Source of the DNA: Neocallimastix lanati (nom. inval.)
Taxonomy: Eukaryota > Neocallimastigomycota > Neocallimastigomycetes > Neocallimastigales > Neocallimastigaceae
Reading direction: 5' to 3'
NCBI GenBank assembly: GCA_016946835.1
Contig: JACVTC010000016.1
Location: forward strand, 1,184,501-1,248,500
Length of the DNA stretch: 64,000 nucleotides
The first letter of the stretch is position 1. Every line of letters begins with the position of its first letter. Both the position numbers and the translations under genes were made by a program. Under the pieces are notes generated by a model. The model saw nothing but the letters and a program-made list of their open reading frames with translations, ran no database searches and was not told the DNA's origin. This document shows positions 46,944 through 59,056 of the stretch, one piece after another.

Positions 46944-47513
46944 ATGGTAGAAAAACTTGATCATTCTATTGTTGTAGTAAAAGAAAAATATATAACTAAA
47001 GATCATGAAGTCTTTCAATTGAGTACCTCAAAAGTTGAAAAATATAAATATTTAATTAGTGATGAAAATGATAAAGAATTATTTAATTGTAAAATTCATA
47101 ATCATGGGGATCCTAGTATAATAAAAGATGCAAATGATAAAGATATTATCCATTTTACAATGCATAATTCCCTCGACTTTTCGAAAAGTAAAGTAAATTT
47201 TTCGGTGTGTGAAGAAAAAACTAAGGACCAAACAATTACTTTTACCTACAGAAGATCCACAAAAGAAAGAAAATATCTTATAGAATTCTCTAATGAAAAA
47301 GGATTCAATGAAGTACTTGATGCAGTCGAGGATAATAATAAAGAATTTACTATTTACTACGGGAAAAAAAGTTCAGAAGGAATTCCTATTTGTAAAGTTA
47401 AAAGAGAGTCTTCATTAAGTCATAATTGTACATTTGAATTGGAACCTGGTTTAGACAAAGTCTTGTTTATAACAATTATTATCTATATAATATTTTTATT
47501 TGAACAATGTTGA
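46944..47513 (+). CDS. LURP-one-related / tubby C-terminal-like protein
   Basis: This 189-residue protein fits a LOR (LURP-one-related) beta-barrel of about 180-200 residues, the fold shared with the tubby C-terminal domain and phospholipid scramblases. Supporting features are the early strand SIVVVKEKYITKDHEVFQL, the alternating strand pattern through residues 30-150 (YKYLISDENDKELF, IIHFTMHN), and the final hydrophobic helix after a Gly-Asp: GLDKVLFITIIIYIIFLF, equivalent to the buried central helix of the barrel. It has no signal peptide, so it is probably cytosolic or membrane-associated. The ATG follows a run of A as in other genes here. It is unpaired, with about 3 kb of empty sequence on its left. 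Cellular role unknown. Confidence 0.7.
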   Translation: MVEKLDHSIVVVKEKYITKDHEVFQLSTSKVEKYKYLISDENDKELFNCKIHNHGDPSIIKDANDKDIIHFTMHNSLDFSKSKVNFSVCEEKTKDQTITFTYRRSTKERKYLIEFSNEKGFNEVLDAVEDNNKEFTIYYGKKSSEGIPICKVKRESSLSHNCTFELEPGLDKVLFITIIIYIIFLFEQC

Positions 47514-47571
47514 AATATATAAATAATATATTTTTCAATTAACAAGTTACTTTAGAATTATTAATATAACT

Positions 47572-47610
<39 letters not shown>

Positions 47611-47899
47611 TGTATCATATATTAAAATTAGATAGTGTGATATTCCACCTGACTGTCCATCGAACCAAGAGAATTCGATTCAATTTCTGTTGGTTCGTTG
47701 ATTGATTGAAGAAGAATAATTATTAATCTATTAGTGTAATATAGAATTTTATGACTAGTAATTAAAAGGTCTTCACTGCCATTATAGGTACATATATTTC
47801 CTTTGACATTGTCACAAAATTTAAGCGGTTCTATTTTATAAAAAAAAAATATATATATATATATATATTAATATTATTGTCTTTCCTTTCAATGAAATA

Positions 47900-47963
<64 letters not shown>

Positions 47964-48294
47964 AGTACTTTATTTTCGATCAATTTTATTTATTGAAATA
48001 AAATATTAATTATTTTTTTATTTAATAATAATATTATAATAATTTATTTATAACTTTAAGTATGTTATTAGCGATTTTTCATTTTAATTTTAAAATAAGT
48101 TTTTATTCTAATAATTTTTTTTATATATATAGATACTAATATTTATTATTATTTACTTTTCAATATTTATTTATTTGTCGATTAATTCTAAATATTTTAT
48201 AATATATTTATGTAAAATATTTTAAATTTTAGGTGTCATATCTATTTTATAAATTTAACCTAAATGAATTTATATTTAGTTTTTTTTTATTTTT

Positions 48295-48326
<32 letters not shown>

Positions 48327-48340
48327 CGTCATTCAAATTT
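47514..48340. other. intergenic with a GC-richer unassigned segment
   Basis: At 47630-47840 is complex sequence with a small inverted repeat (CGAACCAA at 47661 and TTGGTTCG at 47690). A TTA microsatellite follows at 47901-47962. No frame is recognised. Confidence 0.4.
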
Positions 48341-48344
48341 ACCA

Positions 48345-48500
48345 ACGGTTGTTAAAGCAACTAAGTGCAGCAGCACCTAATCGAGCGACATATGCAGCAG
48401 CATCTAGAGCAACAACAACAGGAACAACAGCAACACCTAAACAAAGCAGCAATACCAGCAAGCACTATCAACAACCTATGATGTAAAGTTCTGGTCCAAG
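48345..48500 (+). pseudogene. Gln-rich coding relic
   Basis: A 36-codon frame reads QQHLIERHMQQHLEQQQQEQ, then QQHLNKAAIPASTINNL and a stop. Another frame gives KQLSAAAPNRATYAAASRAT. The sequence is far richer in G/C than its surroundings and has no start. It looks like the end of a Gln-rich protein gene, cut off on the left by a T run. No family assigned. Confidence 0.4.
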
Positions 48501-48542
48501 GACAACTATCACTGTGCATCTAAAGAGTTTTCATCATATAAT

Positions 48543-48578
<36 letters not shown>

Positions 48579-48696
48579 CATCTTTAACCTTTTTCTTATT
48601 TTGAAATGAATTAAAGATATCCTTTTTTTTTAATTTTTATTTTATTTTATTTTTATTTTATTTCTTTATTTCTTTATTTTTAATTAAATTAGCCAA

Positions 48697-48742
<46 letters not shown>

Positions 48743-49820
48743 TATTTTTAAATAAAATAAAATTTTAATTTTTTTACCAAATCAATTAATTTACTTTTTA
48801 ATCATTTAAAAAAAAAAAAAAAAAAAATTAAAGTTGTAATGAATAACAATCAATAATTAAAGAAAAAGTTTTATAAAATAATATAAAAAATTAAAAATAA
48901 ATATGGCTTTAATATCAAATGATTAATCTTTTCTGTAAAAAAAAAAAAAAAAATTGAATTTTAAATTATTTATGTTATTTTATAGTAGTTATCTAACTAT
49001 TATAAAAGTAATAAAAAAAAAAAAATCATAAAAAAAAAAGATTAACCATTCTTGTATAGTACGTACATGGAATTACATTGACTATAAAAAAAATATAGTA
49101 GTAAATGTATAATAGATATAAAGGTTTAATATTTTTTTAATATATATATATATATTTTTTTTTAAAAAAAAAAAAAATTAACTTTACATTAACTTTAAAA
49201 ATAAAAATGTGGACATCATCCTATCTATTACAGAAGTAAAAAAGTATAATAATTAAAAAAAGAATTAACTATTCTTAAAAAGTATGTATACATATACAAT
49301 AAAACAAAATCATAAAGATTTTTCTTTAATTTTTTATTTTTTAAACTTTAAATAAAAGCTTAAAAAACATATCTACAGAAGTTAAAAAAAGCTATATATT
49401 ATTGTAATTAAAAATTATATTAATGTATTAAAAAAAGAAATAATTATTAAAGAGATAAAGTACCTTTTTTTTTAACTTTATTTTATTTTTTCTATATTTT
49501 TAATTGAATTTTGATATTCATTTTATACAAATTTATACAAATGATATTCTTTAAAGTTCTATAATTAAAAACCAAGTAACAATAAAAAAATTTTCAATGT
49601 TATTAGTAATAATAATTATAATAGTATTAATAATAATAATAATAGCAATAATAGTACTATTAATAATTTTTTTTTTTCAATCATCAAACTATTCAAAAGT
49701 TAAAAAAAAAAAAAAAAACTAATCAATTTTTTATAATAATTATTAATAAAATTAATGTAGGGTTAGAGATCTAGACCATTTATAAAATAAAAAAAAAAAA
49801 TTATAATAGTAATAATAATA

Positions 49821-49856
<36 letters not shown>

Positions 49857-50167
49857 TATTATTATCAACAAAAAAAAATTATATATATAAATATTATAAA
49901 TATTAATTATTATTTTTATTGAATTCTTTATTGATCATTCATTATTAAATATTTTTTGATTTATTAATCCTCTTTAATATTGATTACTTTGAGAGGATAT
50001 AATCATTTAATTAAATGCTTACTATTTGATAATAATGATGAAGATTATGAAGATATAAAAAGATATATTAATAAAAAAAAAATAAATATTTTCAAATTTT
50101 AGCTCAAATAAAAAAATTTTCTTCTTTTTTTTTTCTTCTTCTTATTCTTCTTATTATTTTATTTAAT

Positions 50168-50202
<35 letters not shown>

Positions 50203-52800
50203 GTATCTTTAAAACATTAATTTTAATTATTTAACTATAAAATTTATATTTATAAAAATAGATCAAAACTTTATTATAAAAAGTCTAATTTAACGTCGAA
50301 GTTTATGTCTATAATTATGGACTTTTAGGTTACATCAAAGATTTCATAATAAAAGTTACATGGAGATATATAGATTTTTAACTATGAACTGTAAAGATTG
50401 GAAGAAAAAAACTTTTTAAAAAGATAAAGATTCCATTCAAATAATATAAAATATTATTATTTAATTATTATTTAATTATTATTTGATATTATTATTTAAT
50501 TATTATTTAATTATTAATTATTAATTATTATTATTTATTATTTATTATTTATTATTTTTTTTTTTTTGGTTTTAATTAATATACATTTCTTTTTTTATTT
50601 CAAATTTTTTTATTTCAAATTTTTTTATTTTTTTTTTAATTTTTTTTATTTTTTAAACTTGTTTTTTTTAAAAAAGAATATTCTTTTTTTTATTGGTTTT
50701 AATTTTTCTTTAAATTGAAATTATATGTAATGATACACTTTATATTACTTTATACTGTTATATATGGATATGTTTTAGAATTTTTAAACTTCTTTATTAA
50801 CAATATACTCTAATATATATCTTTTTTTGAATTTGACTAATTTTAGTTGAATTTAATTCTATAAATAGAGAAATGATGAATCATTCACTACTGAAATGTG
50901 TTAATTATTAACCAATAATATATATTCTAACTTGGTAAACTCAATCTTTTTTTAAAATCATCTTTTAAAGTTAGCTAATTCCATATATTAGAATACTATT
51001 TTACCCATATTTTATCCATTCAGTAATGCTAAATTAATTATACAAAAAAATAGTGTATATTAGAGTATAAAATAATATAACATTTAACTTATATAAAAGT
51101 ATAAAGTAATAAATGTTAAATGGTTCCTATTTTTTTTTTTCAGGATTAAAAAAAAAAAAAAAGGAAAATATAAAAAAAAATGTCACATTTGCAATCACAT
51201 GATAATTTAATTACATCATCTGAGGATGATCTAATTTAATATAAAAATTTGAAATTAAAAAAAAAAATTTGAAATAAAAAAAATTTGAAATAAAAAAAAT
51301 TTGAAATAAAAAAGCCAATAATCAACAATGCATGAATTTTTCAAAAAATTTTTTTATTTCAAATTTTTTTTTAGTTTCTATTTATATTAAATTAAATTAA
51401 ATTAAATTAAATTGTATTGAATTGAATTGAATTGAATTGAATTGAATTGAATAGTTAAATCATTGAAATTAATTGAAATCATTGAAATCCAATTGAATAA
51501 TAATTGATTAATTATTTTTAGTAATAATTTTTTTTTTTAAAGTATAATTAGTTTCATTAATTATTTTCATAAAATCAGAACTCAATATATCAATATATTG
51601 ATTTTTTTTTGAATAGAGGATCAAGATTTTTTCAGATGACTTCCACATAAAAAAAAAAAAATTCTTCTCCATGCATTTTAGATTTTAGAAGAGACAGCTT
51701 TTTTTTACTCCTTTAGTTTCTGTTAAAAGTAATATCATTTCTTCATATTTTAATTTTAATTTTAATATAATTACTATTAAGTATAAAATACTTTTTTTTT
51801 TTCTTCAAACGTTTAAATTATTTAATTTAAAATAATCTAATAAGCTATCGTTAGTAATGTTAAATTCATTTTTATTTTCGTTATGACTTTTTTTTTTTTT
51901 TTTTTTTTTTTTTTATCATTTTTATTGTGATTATGAATTTTTTTTCTTCAATATTTCCATTCATCTTTATTCTTTTCGTTACTACTTATAAACATATATA
52001 TTATATATATTATTGTAGCCATCATCATTTTCCAATTTTAATAATATATAAATGATGATTTTTTAATATCAAATATTAAAATAATATTTTTTCTCCTTTT
52101 CTTTTTTATATCAAATATCTCTTGATTTAAAAATGATTTACAAAACTATAAAAAAAAAAAAAAATAAGGAAAGCAAAATATCAAAATATTTCATTTTATT
52201 AATTTTAAATTTCTATTTTAAATATTTCTTTTATTATTTTTTTTTTTTTTATTTTATTCTTTATTAGTAATCTCCTTAACTCTTTTTTTATGCTTCATTA
52301 TCTATATTTCATGTATATCATCTTTTATATATATATTATATGTTCAATAATTTTTAATTAAATAATTTTTTTTTTTTTAAAAAAAATTCAATTTACAAAC
52401 ATAAAAATTATTATATCAAAAAAAAAGTTTAAATTTGAATATAAGCTTAATAATAAAAAAGTATTTTAAAAATAAAATAAAATAAAATAAATAAAAAAAA
52501 TAGTTGTTTTATGGTCATATTTATACTAAACTTATTATATATAAATATTTACTTTTCATTTTTTATATTTTTATATTTTATTTTAATTAATTAATTAATT
52601 AATTATTAATTGAAAATTATTTTATTAAAGTTAATTTACTGATATGTATAAAAAAATTCATCAATATGGATTATTTTTAATTTAATTAAAAGTTGTATAA
52701 GAAGAAGTAGAATTTTCTTTAGGTTTTATACAGACCCTAATGATCAACGTCTTTTAAAATCAATAGATACACACACATATATATATATATAATAACTGGA
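48500..52800. other. long AT-rich intergenic sequence
   Basis: Mostly homopolymer and microsatellite, including ATT repeats (48700-48740), TTTA/TTAT (50520-50560) and ATTAA then GAATT repeats (51387-51452). At 49989-50102 a short open stretch reads LRGYNHLIKCLLFDNNDEDY to a stop, and could be an ankyrin-like relic. No intact gene is seen. Confidence 0.5.
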
Positions 52801-53172
52801 TTGAGGGCTTGTATTGATGAAATTTGTACTAATCAAGATGACTTTCATTAATAATCAAGGAACTTTGATAAGTTAAGGATTATCATCAGGAATGGGTAGT
52901 GGCTGGCTGTACTAACATTACTGTTAATACTGATGGTAATAATACTGTTTTCAACAATATCGATGTTGCTAACAATGTCACTAGAAATAATGTCACTGGT
53001 AATAATGTCGTTATTAATAATGGTGGGGATAACTATACCAATGTTATTCCAAGGTAATTTTACTAACCCAGCCATCACAAACGAAACCACACACTCTCTC
53101 TGCTGGATCTAAATTTTCCTACTCTTTAGTTACTACTTTTTTGCTTTAGCTGCCTTCCACCTTCTGTTATAG
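52800..53172 (+). pseudogene. pseudogene of the six-Cys GPI-anchored protein
   Basis: Three segments match the intact gene at 59057 in order. ACIDEICTNQDDF near 52806 corresponds to EIDEFCANPKC. An Asn/Val/Thr-rich stalk (NNVTRNNVTGNNVV) runs at about 52910-53040. The C-terminus has GNFTNPAITNET, AGSKFSYSLV and ALAAFHLLL, ending with TAG at 53172, parallel to GNSTNPSIVNET, AGSKLSYSMV and FQFLL. The middle of the Cys domain and the signal peptide are missing and the frame changes at least twice. The 3' sequence (TTTATAATCAA then TATATATC) also matches. Confidence 0.75.
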
Positions 53173-54124
53173 AGTATGGACATTTATAATCAAATATATA
53201 TCTGTATATATCTGTATATATATAGATTATATAAAATTAATGACTTCATTAGTAAAGTAATAATTAGTTAATCTCAATAATATATATATAAATTAAAATT
53301 CAATAGTTTAAGATATTATAGAAAATAAAATTTATTTTATGATGATTATTGTTAAGAAATGAAATAATAAAAAATAAATATATAATATAAATATAATAAA
53401 TAATAATAAATATATTAAATAATAAATAATGAAGTAATGAAATTATGAAATAATATTTTAATAAATAATTATAGAAAAAAAAAAAAAAAAACATTAAAAT
53501 AAATCAATGAGAAAACAAGTATTAAATAAATAAAAAAAAAAATCATTGATAAAATTAAATCTTTCTTCTTATTTTAATATGAATAAGTTATTTTTTTTTA
53601 TAATGGGATTTGTTATATATAATAGATCTCATAATTTATATAATCTTATAATTAAAAGAATTATAAAAGTGTTTGTTTTAAACATTAAATATATATATAT
53701 TTAATATATAAACATTTATTATATATTTTATGTTTTTTTAACTCTCTTCTTATATCATTGGAATGATTAATAACTTTAATAATTAAATATTGATTATATA
53801 AAATAAAGAAAATATATATATATTTATTAATTACAATGAATATTATTATATTTATTAATTATATATTATTATTTTCTTGCTTTTTTCATTTTTTTTTTTT
53901 TTTTTAATTTTTCTGTTTTTTTTTTCTGTTTTTTTTTTTCTGTTTTTTTTCTGTATTTTTTTTTTTTTGTTCAATTTTAAAGTATCATTTCGATTGACAT
54001 CATATATTAGAATAATATTAGAATATATGATATACATCATATCTACTTAAAATTATTTTATTTTATTGTTAAATATTTTTATATATAAATTATGAATAGT
54101 TTACATATTTATTTATATTTATAT

Positions 54125-54175
<51 letters not shown>

Positions 54176-54963
54176 TATTTTATTTGTTGGCTTAATTTTT
54201 TTTTGTGAATAAAAATAAAAAAAAAGATTTTCTTTAATTTTTTTTTAATTTTTAATTGGTTTATGATTATTAATATTTTTATATTTTATTGGTAAATCAT
54301 TGCATCATTTTTTTTAAGAAAATTAATGAATAAAAAAAAAAATAAAAAGGCATAAAAAAAAAAAAAAAGGGAATAAAAATAAAAAAATAAATATGTAAAT
54401 ATATGAATATTAAATATATGAATATTAAATATATAAATATAAATCTTTTAAATAGTTATATCGATTATAATTTATTATTTATTAATAATAAATAATAAAT
54501 AATAAATAATAAATAATAAATAATAAATAATAAATAATAAATAATAAATAATAAATAATAAATAATAAATAATAAATAATAAATAATAAATAATAAATAA
54601 TAATAATAAATAATAAATAATAAATAATAAATAATAAATAATAAATAATAAATAATAAATAATAAATAATAAATAATAAATAATAAATAATAAATAATAA
54701 ATAATTGAATAAATAACTTATTTCTTTCTTTATATATGGAATATTTATACTATAATATTTGTTGTTTATAAAATAAAAAAGTAAAAAATAAAATTAAAAA
54801 CACATTACTTATTTTTTTTTTATTGGTTTGGTTTTCATAATTAACTTTTTATGTTTTTTTATTAATATTTTTATTAATATTTTTTATTAATATTTTTTTT
54901 TTTTTAATTTTAATTTTCTTTTAATAACATTTTCATTTATAAAATGGACAGACATTTTATTTA

Positions 54964-55000
<37 letters not shown>

Positions 55001-55756
55001 AATATCTTGTCTAGATAAAGGCTACCATTTTACAGGTTTTTGTTTTTATTCTACCTTTATCTTCTTTTACGGATTTGAGTTTAATATAACAGTAAGCTGA
55101 AATGGAAAATGACATGAAATATATATAAAATATATATATAATATATATATATATGTCATATAATATAAAATATATATATATATAAACACATTTTAATACT
55201 TCATGTAACTTTTGTGTTATTTTTTTTTTTTTTTGTTTTTTAAATGTTTATTTCTGGAGACATAAAAATTAATAAAGTATAAAAAAAAAAAAAGTTTAAA
55301 TTTTTTTAAATCGAATATAAATTTTTTTAAAATAGTTTAATATATGCTCATGTTCATTTATTCTAAACTTATTGTATATATTTTTATTTGTTATTTTTTT
55401 TATTTTATTTGTTATTTTTTTTATTTTATTTGTTAATTCTATATTTTATTGTTATTTTTATATTTTAATATTTTATTTGTTTTTTTTTATATTTTATTTC
55501 TATTTTTAATCTTATTACTATGTTTATTTTTTTTTTTATTTTTATTAATTAATTAATTAATTAATTCTTAATTGAGAATTATTTTTAGTAAGTTAATTAC
55601 AAATCTAAAAAAAAAAAAAAAAAAAGATAAATTCATCAATATGAATTATTTTTAATTTAAATAAAAGTGGTATGAATGAGGCTTCCAGATAAATAAAAAG
55701 CTTTTATTTAGTTATATCTTTCTCTCTTTAATTTTTTCTTTTTTTAGTTCTTTCTT

Positions 55757-55798
<42 letters not shown>

Positions 55799-56194
55799 GT
55801 TATTTAATTTATTAGAAACTACCAATATTTGCTCTAATTATTTTTATTAAATAAATCACGCTTTAGGTGAGCGTAACTAAGATTTGATATGTTAAATTTT
55901 AAATTCATGAAAAATGAAATTAGACCTCTGTTAAGAAAGTGTGTTTTTTTTTTTGTCATATTATAATTATATATATATATATATATAATTGTAAATAATA
56001 TTCAATAAAATAAAAATAAATAATAAAAATTAAAAAAAGTATTTGAGAAATATATATATATATACTATAATATGATTTAATAAAGAAAAGAATAAATAAT
56101 AACATAATCACTCATTATAATTAATCATATATTAATCATATATTAATCATATATTTTATATTACTATGTTATATGCTTCAATGTTTCATTTTAT

Positions 56195-56234
<40 letters not shown>

Positions 56235-56255
56235 CAAAGATTAAATGAGAAGAAA
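53173..56255. other. AT-rich intergenic with heptamer array
   Basis: Holds TTTA repeats (54118-54173), the TAATAAA array (54482-54710) and many homopolymers. The sequence at about 55560-55680 resembles 52600-52690 (CATCAATATGAATTATTTTT), suggesting a further local duplication. No gene is seen. Confidence 0.5.
54482..54710. repeat. TAATAAA heptanucleotide array
   Basis: About 32 units of the heptamer, with one short slip near 54600. Confidence 0.95.
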
Positions 56256-56259
56256 GGAT

Positions 56260-56720
56260 AATAGAGCCTCCAATCTCTCTCCCTTAAACCTATCAGTCTC
56301 GTATTGGATTGTTTTGCTATACCGTTTCGGGGTTCGAGACAGACCTCCCACTAAGGTAAGGCTAATATAAAAAGACATTCCCTATATGTCGCTTTATTAT
56401 GATGGTACTTCTTTTCTTTTTTCAGTGACCTCTTGAACTGTCCATTGAGGGAGGAACAATTATACTGATCCTCTCACTGGATCAAGTCCTCTCTGCATTT
56501 AAACAATTATATGGTCTAGCAACAGGAATACTTACCATGGCAAGGGAACAAACCACCAACTTCATTTTTTATAAGGAAAAGATACTCTTGAAGGATGAAA
56601 AATCGCCTCATATAAATTTAGGAGGTCATCGCGTAATCGATCTTGAACTTTTACGTGTGTTACCTCCTGAGGTAGTGCTAACCGCTAGAATAAAAATCTG
56701 GAAAGATGTTCCATTTCTGC
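56260..56720. other. GC-richer island with coding fragment
   Basis: This stands out from its surroundings. It contains CAGTCTCGTATTGGATTG and CGGGGTTCGAGACAG (B-box-like), then ACTGGATCAAGTCCTCTCTG and AGGAATACTTACCATGGCAA. The last holds ATACTTACC, which on the minus strand is a GGTAAGTAT splice-donor sequence. From the ATG at 56537 a frame of 92 residues begins MAREQTTNFIFYKEK and includes GGHRVIDLELLRVLPPEV. The first 60 residues look coding and the rest runs into A/T. I do not recognise the family. It may be an exon, a gene end or a fragment of a mobile element. Confidence 0.35.
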
Positions 56721-56815
56721 TCATCCTAATCCTAATACAAATACTCAATACTCAATCTAATACACTCCAATATATGTATTTGTTTCACCATTTTCAATTT
56801 AATTTTTCAAATTAA
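56537..56815 (+). CDS. unrecognised ORF, 92 residues, possibly partial
   Basis: The ATG lies in a good fungal context (ACCATGG). Residues 1-60 are of normal composition (KDEKSPHINLGGHRVIDLEL, RVLPPEVVLTARIKIWKDVP). Residues 61-92 are Leu/Ile/Gln/Phe-rich and probably read-through into noncoding sequence. No domain, signal peptide or partner is identified. Confidence 0.35.
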   Translation: MAREQTTNFIFYKEKILLKDEKSPHINLGGHRVIDLELLRVLPPEVVLTARIKIWKDVPFLLILILIQILNTQSNTLQYMYLFHHFQFNFSN

Positions 56816-57204
56816 TTTTAATATTATTAAAGTTTGAATGTGAAATTATATAAATTAAAAAATTAATTAAAAAATTTTAATTAATTAATTAATTAATTTT
56901 TTAATTAATAAAGTTAAGCATTAAAAAAAAAAAAAAAAAATTGAAATAAAAAAAATAAAAATATAAAAAATTAAAAAATAAAAAATAAAAAAAAAAAAAA
57001 AAAAAAAGAATGTTTTTAACATCATCATAAGAACATATATTTTATATTTTATTTTTATTATTTTTATTATTTTATTTTTTATTCCTTATTTATATATAAA
57101 TTTAATTATTAATTTAAAAATTACCCAAAATAAAAATATCAAAAAATTAAGAAATAAAAAAAAATTAAATTTTTTTATAATTAAATAATGTAATCAATAC
57201 AATA

Positions 57205-57345
57205 AAAGTGAAAATGGTTCAACAGCTTCTATATGTTACATAGAATGGAGATCAGTAAAATATCTTGTGCTAAACCTTAAAATGTGGAAATATCTTGGAT
57301 TTACCAGATGAAGTTAGAAGTACTTGGAGTACAAAATACAGTTTA
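57205..57345 (+). pseudogene. second relic of the six-Cys GPI-protein gene
   Basis: TCTTGTGCTAAACCTTAAAA and the following ACCAGATGAAGTTAGAAGTA parallel the intact gene's TTTTGTGCTAATCCAAAATG and ACAGATGATATTAGAACTTC at the same spacing. Stops interrupt all frames. The downstream 400 bp resembles the sequence after the 52.8-kb pseudogene (TTTATGATGATTACTGTTAA). Confidence 0.55.
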
Positions 57346-58787
57346 TTTTAATATATAAGAAAATGAAAAAAAAAAAATTTTTTTTATGATGATTACTGTT
57401 AAAAATAAAATAAAATAAAATAAAATAAAATAAAAAAAAATAAATTTAGATATAATAATTAATTAATTAAATAATAAATAATGATTAAAATATAAAATAT
57501 AAAAGAAAAAATAAATAAAATGCTAAATAAATTTTAAAAAATATATATATAATAAATATTTCTACTTATTTGAATATAATGTGATAATGATATACTTTGT
57601 TATATATATCTCATAATTAAAAGATTATAAAAATATTAAAGTTTTTATTTTTATTTTTTTATTTTTTACCTTTAAAAACTAATTACTAATTGAAAAATTA
57701 TCCTAATGATTTATTTTATTCTATTCTTTTATTTATTAAAAGATCTCATAAATTAATTTATGTCCATAAGAAATAATAATCATAAAATTAATTTTCGTAT
57801 TCATTATATTATAAATATAATAAATTTATTTATATATCTATAAGTTATTTTTGAAAAAAAGAAAAAATTTAAATCATCTCTTAAAATATATTTAAAATTC
57901 ATTTTGTTATGTATATTCTGTTATCATTTTATCATGAAGAAAGAAATGATTGATAATATAAAACATTAATTAGAATATAAGTTTATATATATTTTTTAAG
58001 GTCTATTTATTTAAAGTCACTTGGCTAGACTAAAGTTTGTACATTATATTTATGCCTATTTTCTATTATTCATTATTCATTATTTATTATTCATTATTCA
58101 TTTTTTGTTCCTATTTCAATCTCTGTAATTTTTATGTGCTTGTTTCAAATCCTTAGATGATTTAATATAATTTAATTTAATTTAATATAATATAATATAA
58201 TATAATATAATATAATTTAATTTAATTTAATATAATATAATATAATATAATATAATATAATTTAATTTAATTAAATAGTCCTTTTAAACATTTTCTTTTC
58301 TTTTATTTTTATTTTTTTTTATTTTTATTTTATTTTTCTTTATTTATTTATCTTTTTATAAATATTTTAAAATATTATTAAAGTTTGAATATGAAATGAT
58401 GTAGATTGAAAAAAAAAAAGAATATTAATGATAATTAAAAAATATATATATATATATATATATAATTAATATTAATTTTTTCCCACTTTTTTTGATATTT
58501 TATTTATTTATTTATTTATTCAATTATTTATTAAAAATTAAATATCAAACATTAAATAATAGAAAAAAATTTTCCCCCTTTTTTTTTTTTCTATTATTTA
58601 TTTATTTATTCATTTATTTATACCCACCCATTCCAGACATTCGTCGATTTAATATTTAGATATATCTGTTAATATTTGATTTCTTTTTGTTTTAAATGAC
58701 ACAAAAATAAAAAGAAAAATAAATAAGAAAAAAAATTTTTTTTTATTTTCTAATTAAATTGTGTAACCAATAAATGTTAATTAGTTA

Positions 58788-58821
<34 letters not shown>

Positions 58822-59056
58822 CGAAAAAGTGAGAAAATTAAAAAAAAAAAGAAAAGAGTATAAAAGGAAAGAAATTGTTTAAAAATAAAATTAAAAAAAA
58901 AATAAAAAAATAATAATACATAACAATAAAAAAAAAAAAAAATACAATAAAAAAAAAAAAAAAAAAACTAAATAAACTAACAAGCAAACAAACAAACAAA
59001 AAATATAATAAATAAGCTATAATTAAATATAAAAAAAAAATAAATAAATAAATAAA
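57346..59056. other. intergenic before the GPI-protein gene
   Basis: Holds TATAA/TTTAA pentamer repeats (58165-58270) and A/T runs. A TATAAAAGG box at about 58859 lies 200 bp before the ATG at 59057 and is its likely promoter. No other gene is seen. Confidence 0.5.
58859..58867 (+). promoter_or_regulatory. TATA box of the GPI-protein gene
   Basis: TATAAAAGG lies about 195 bp upstream of the ATG, in an otherwise A-rich leader. Confidence 0.5.

Noticed and set aside
52848-53090. Minus-strand frame of 80 codons (MVSFVMAGL...)
   Set aside because: Antisense of the Asn-rich stalk of the pseudogene; the plus strand matches the intact gene at 59057.
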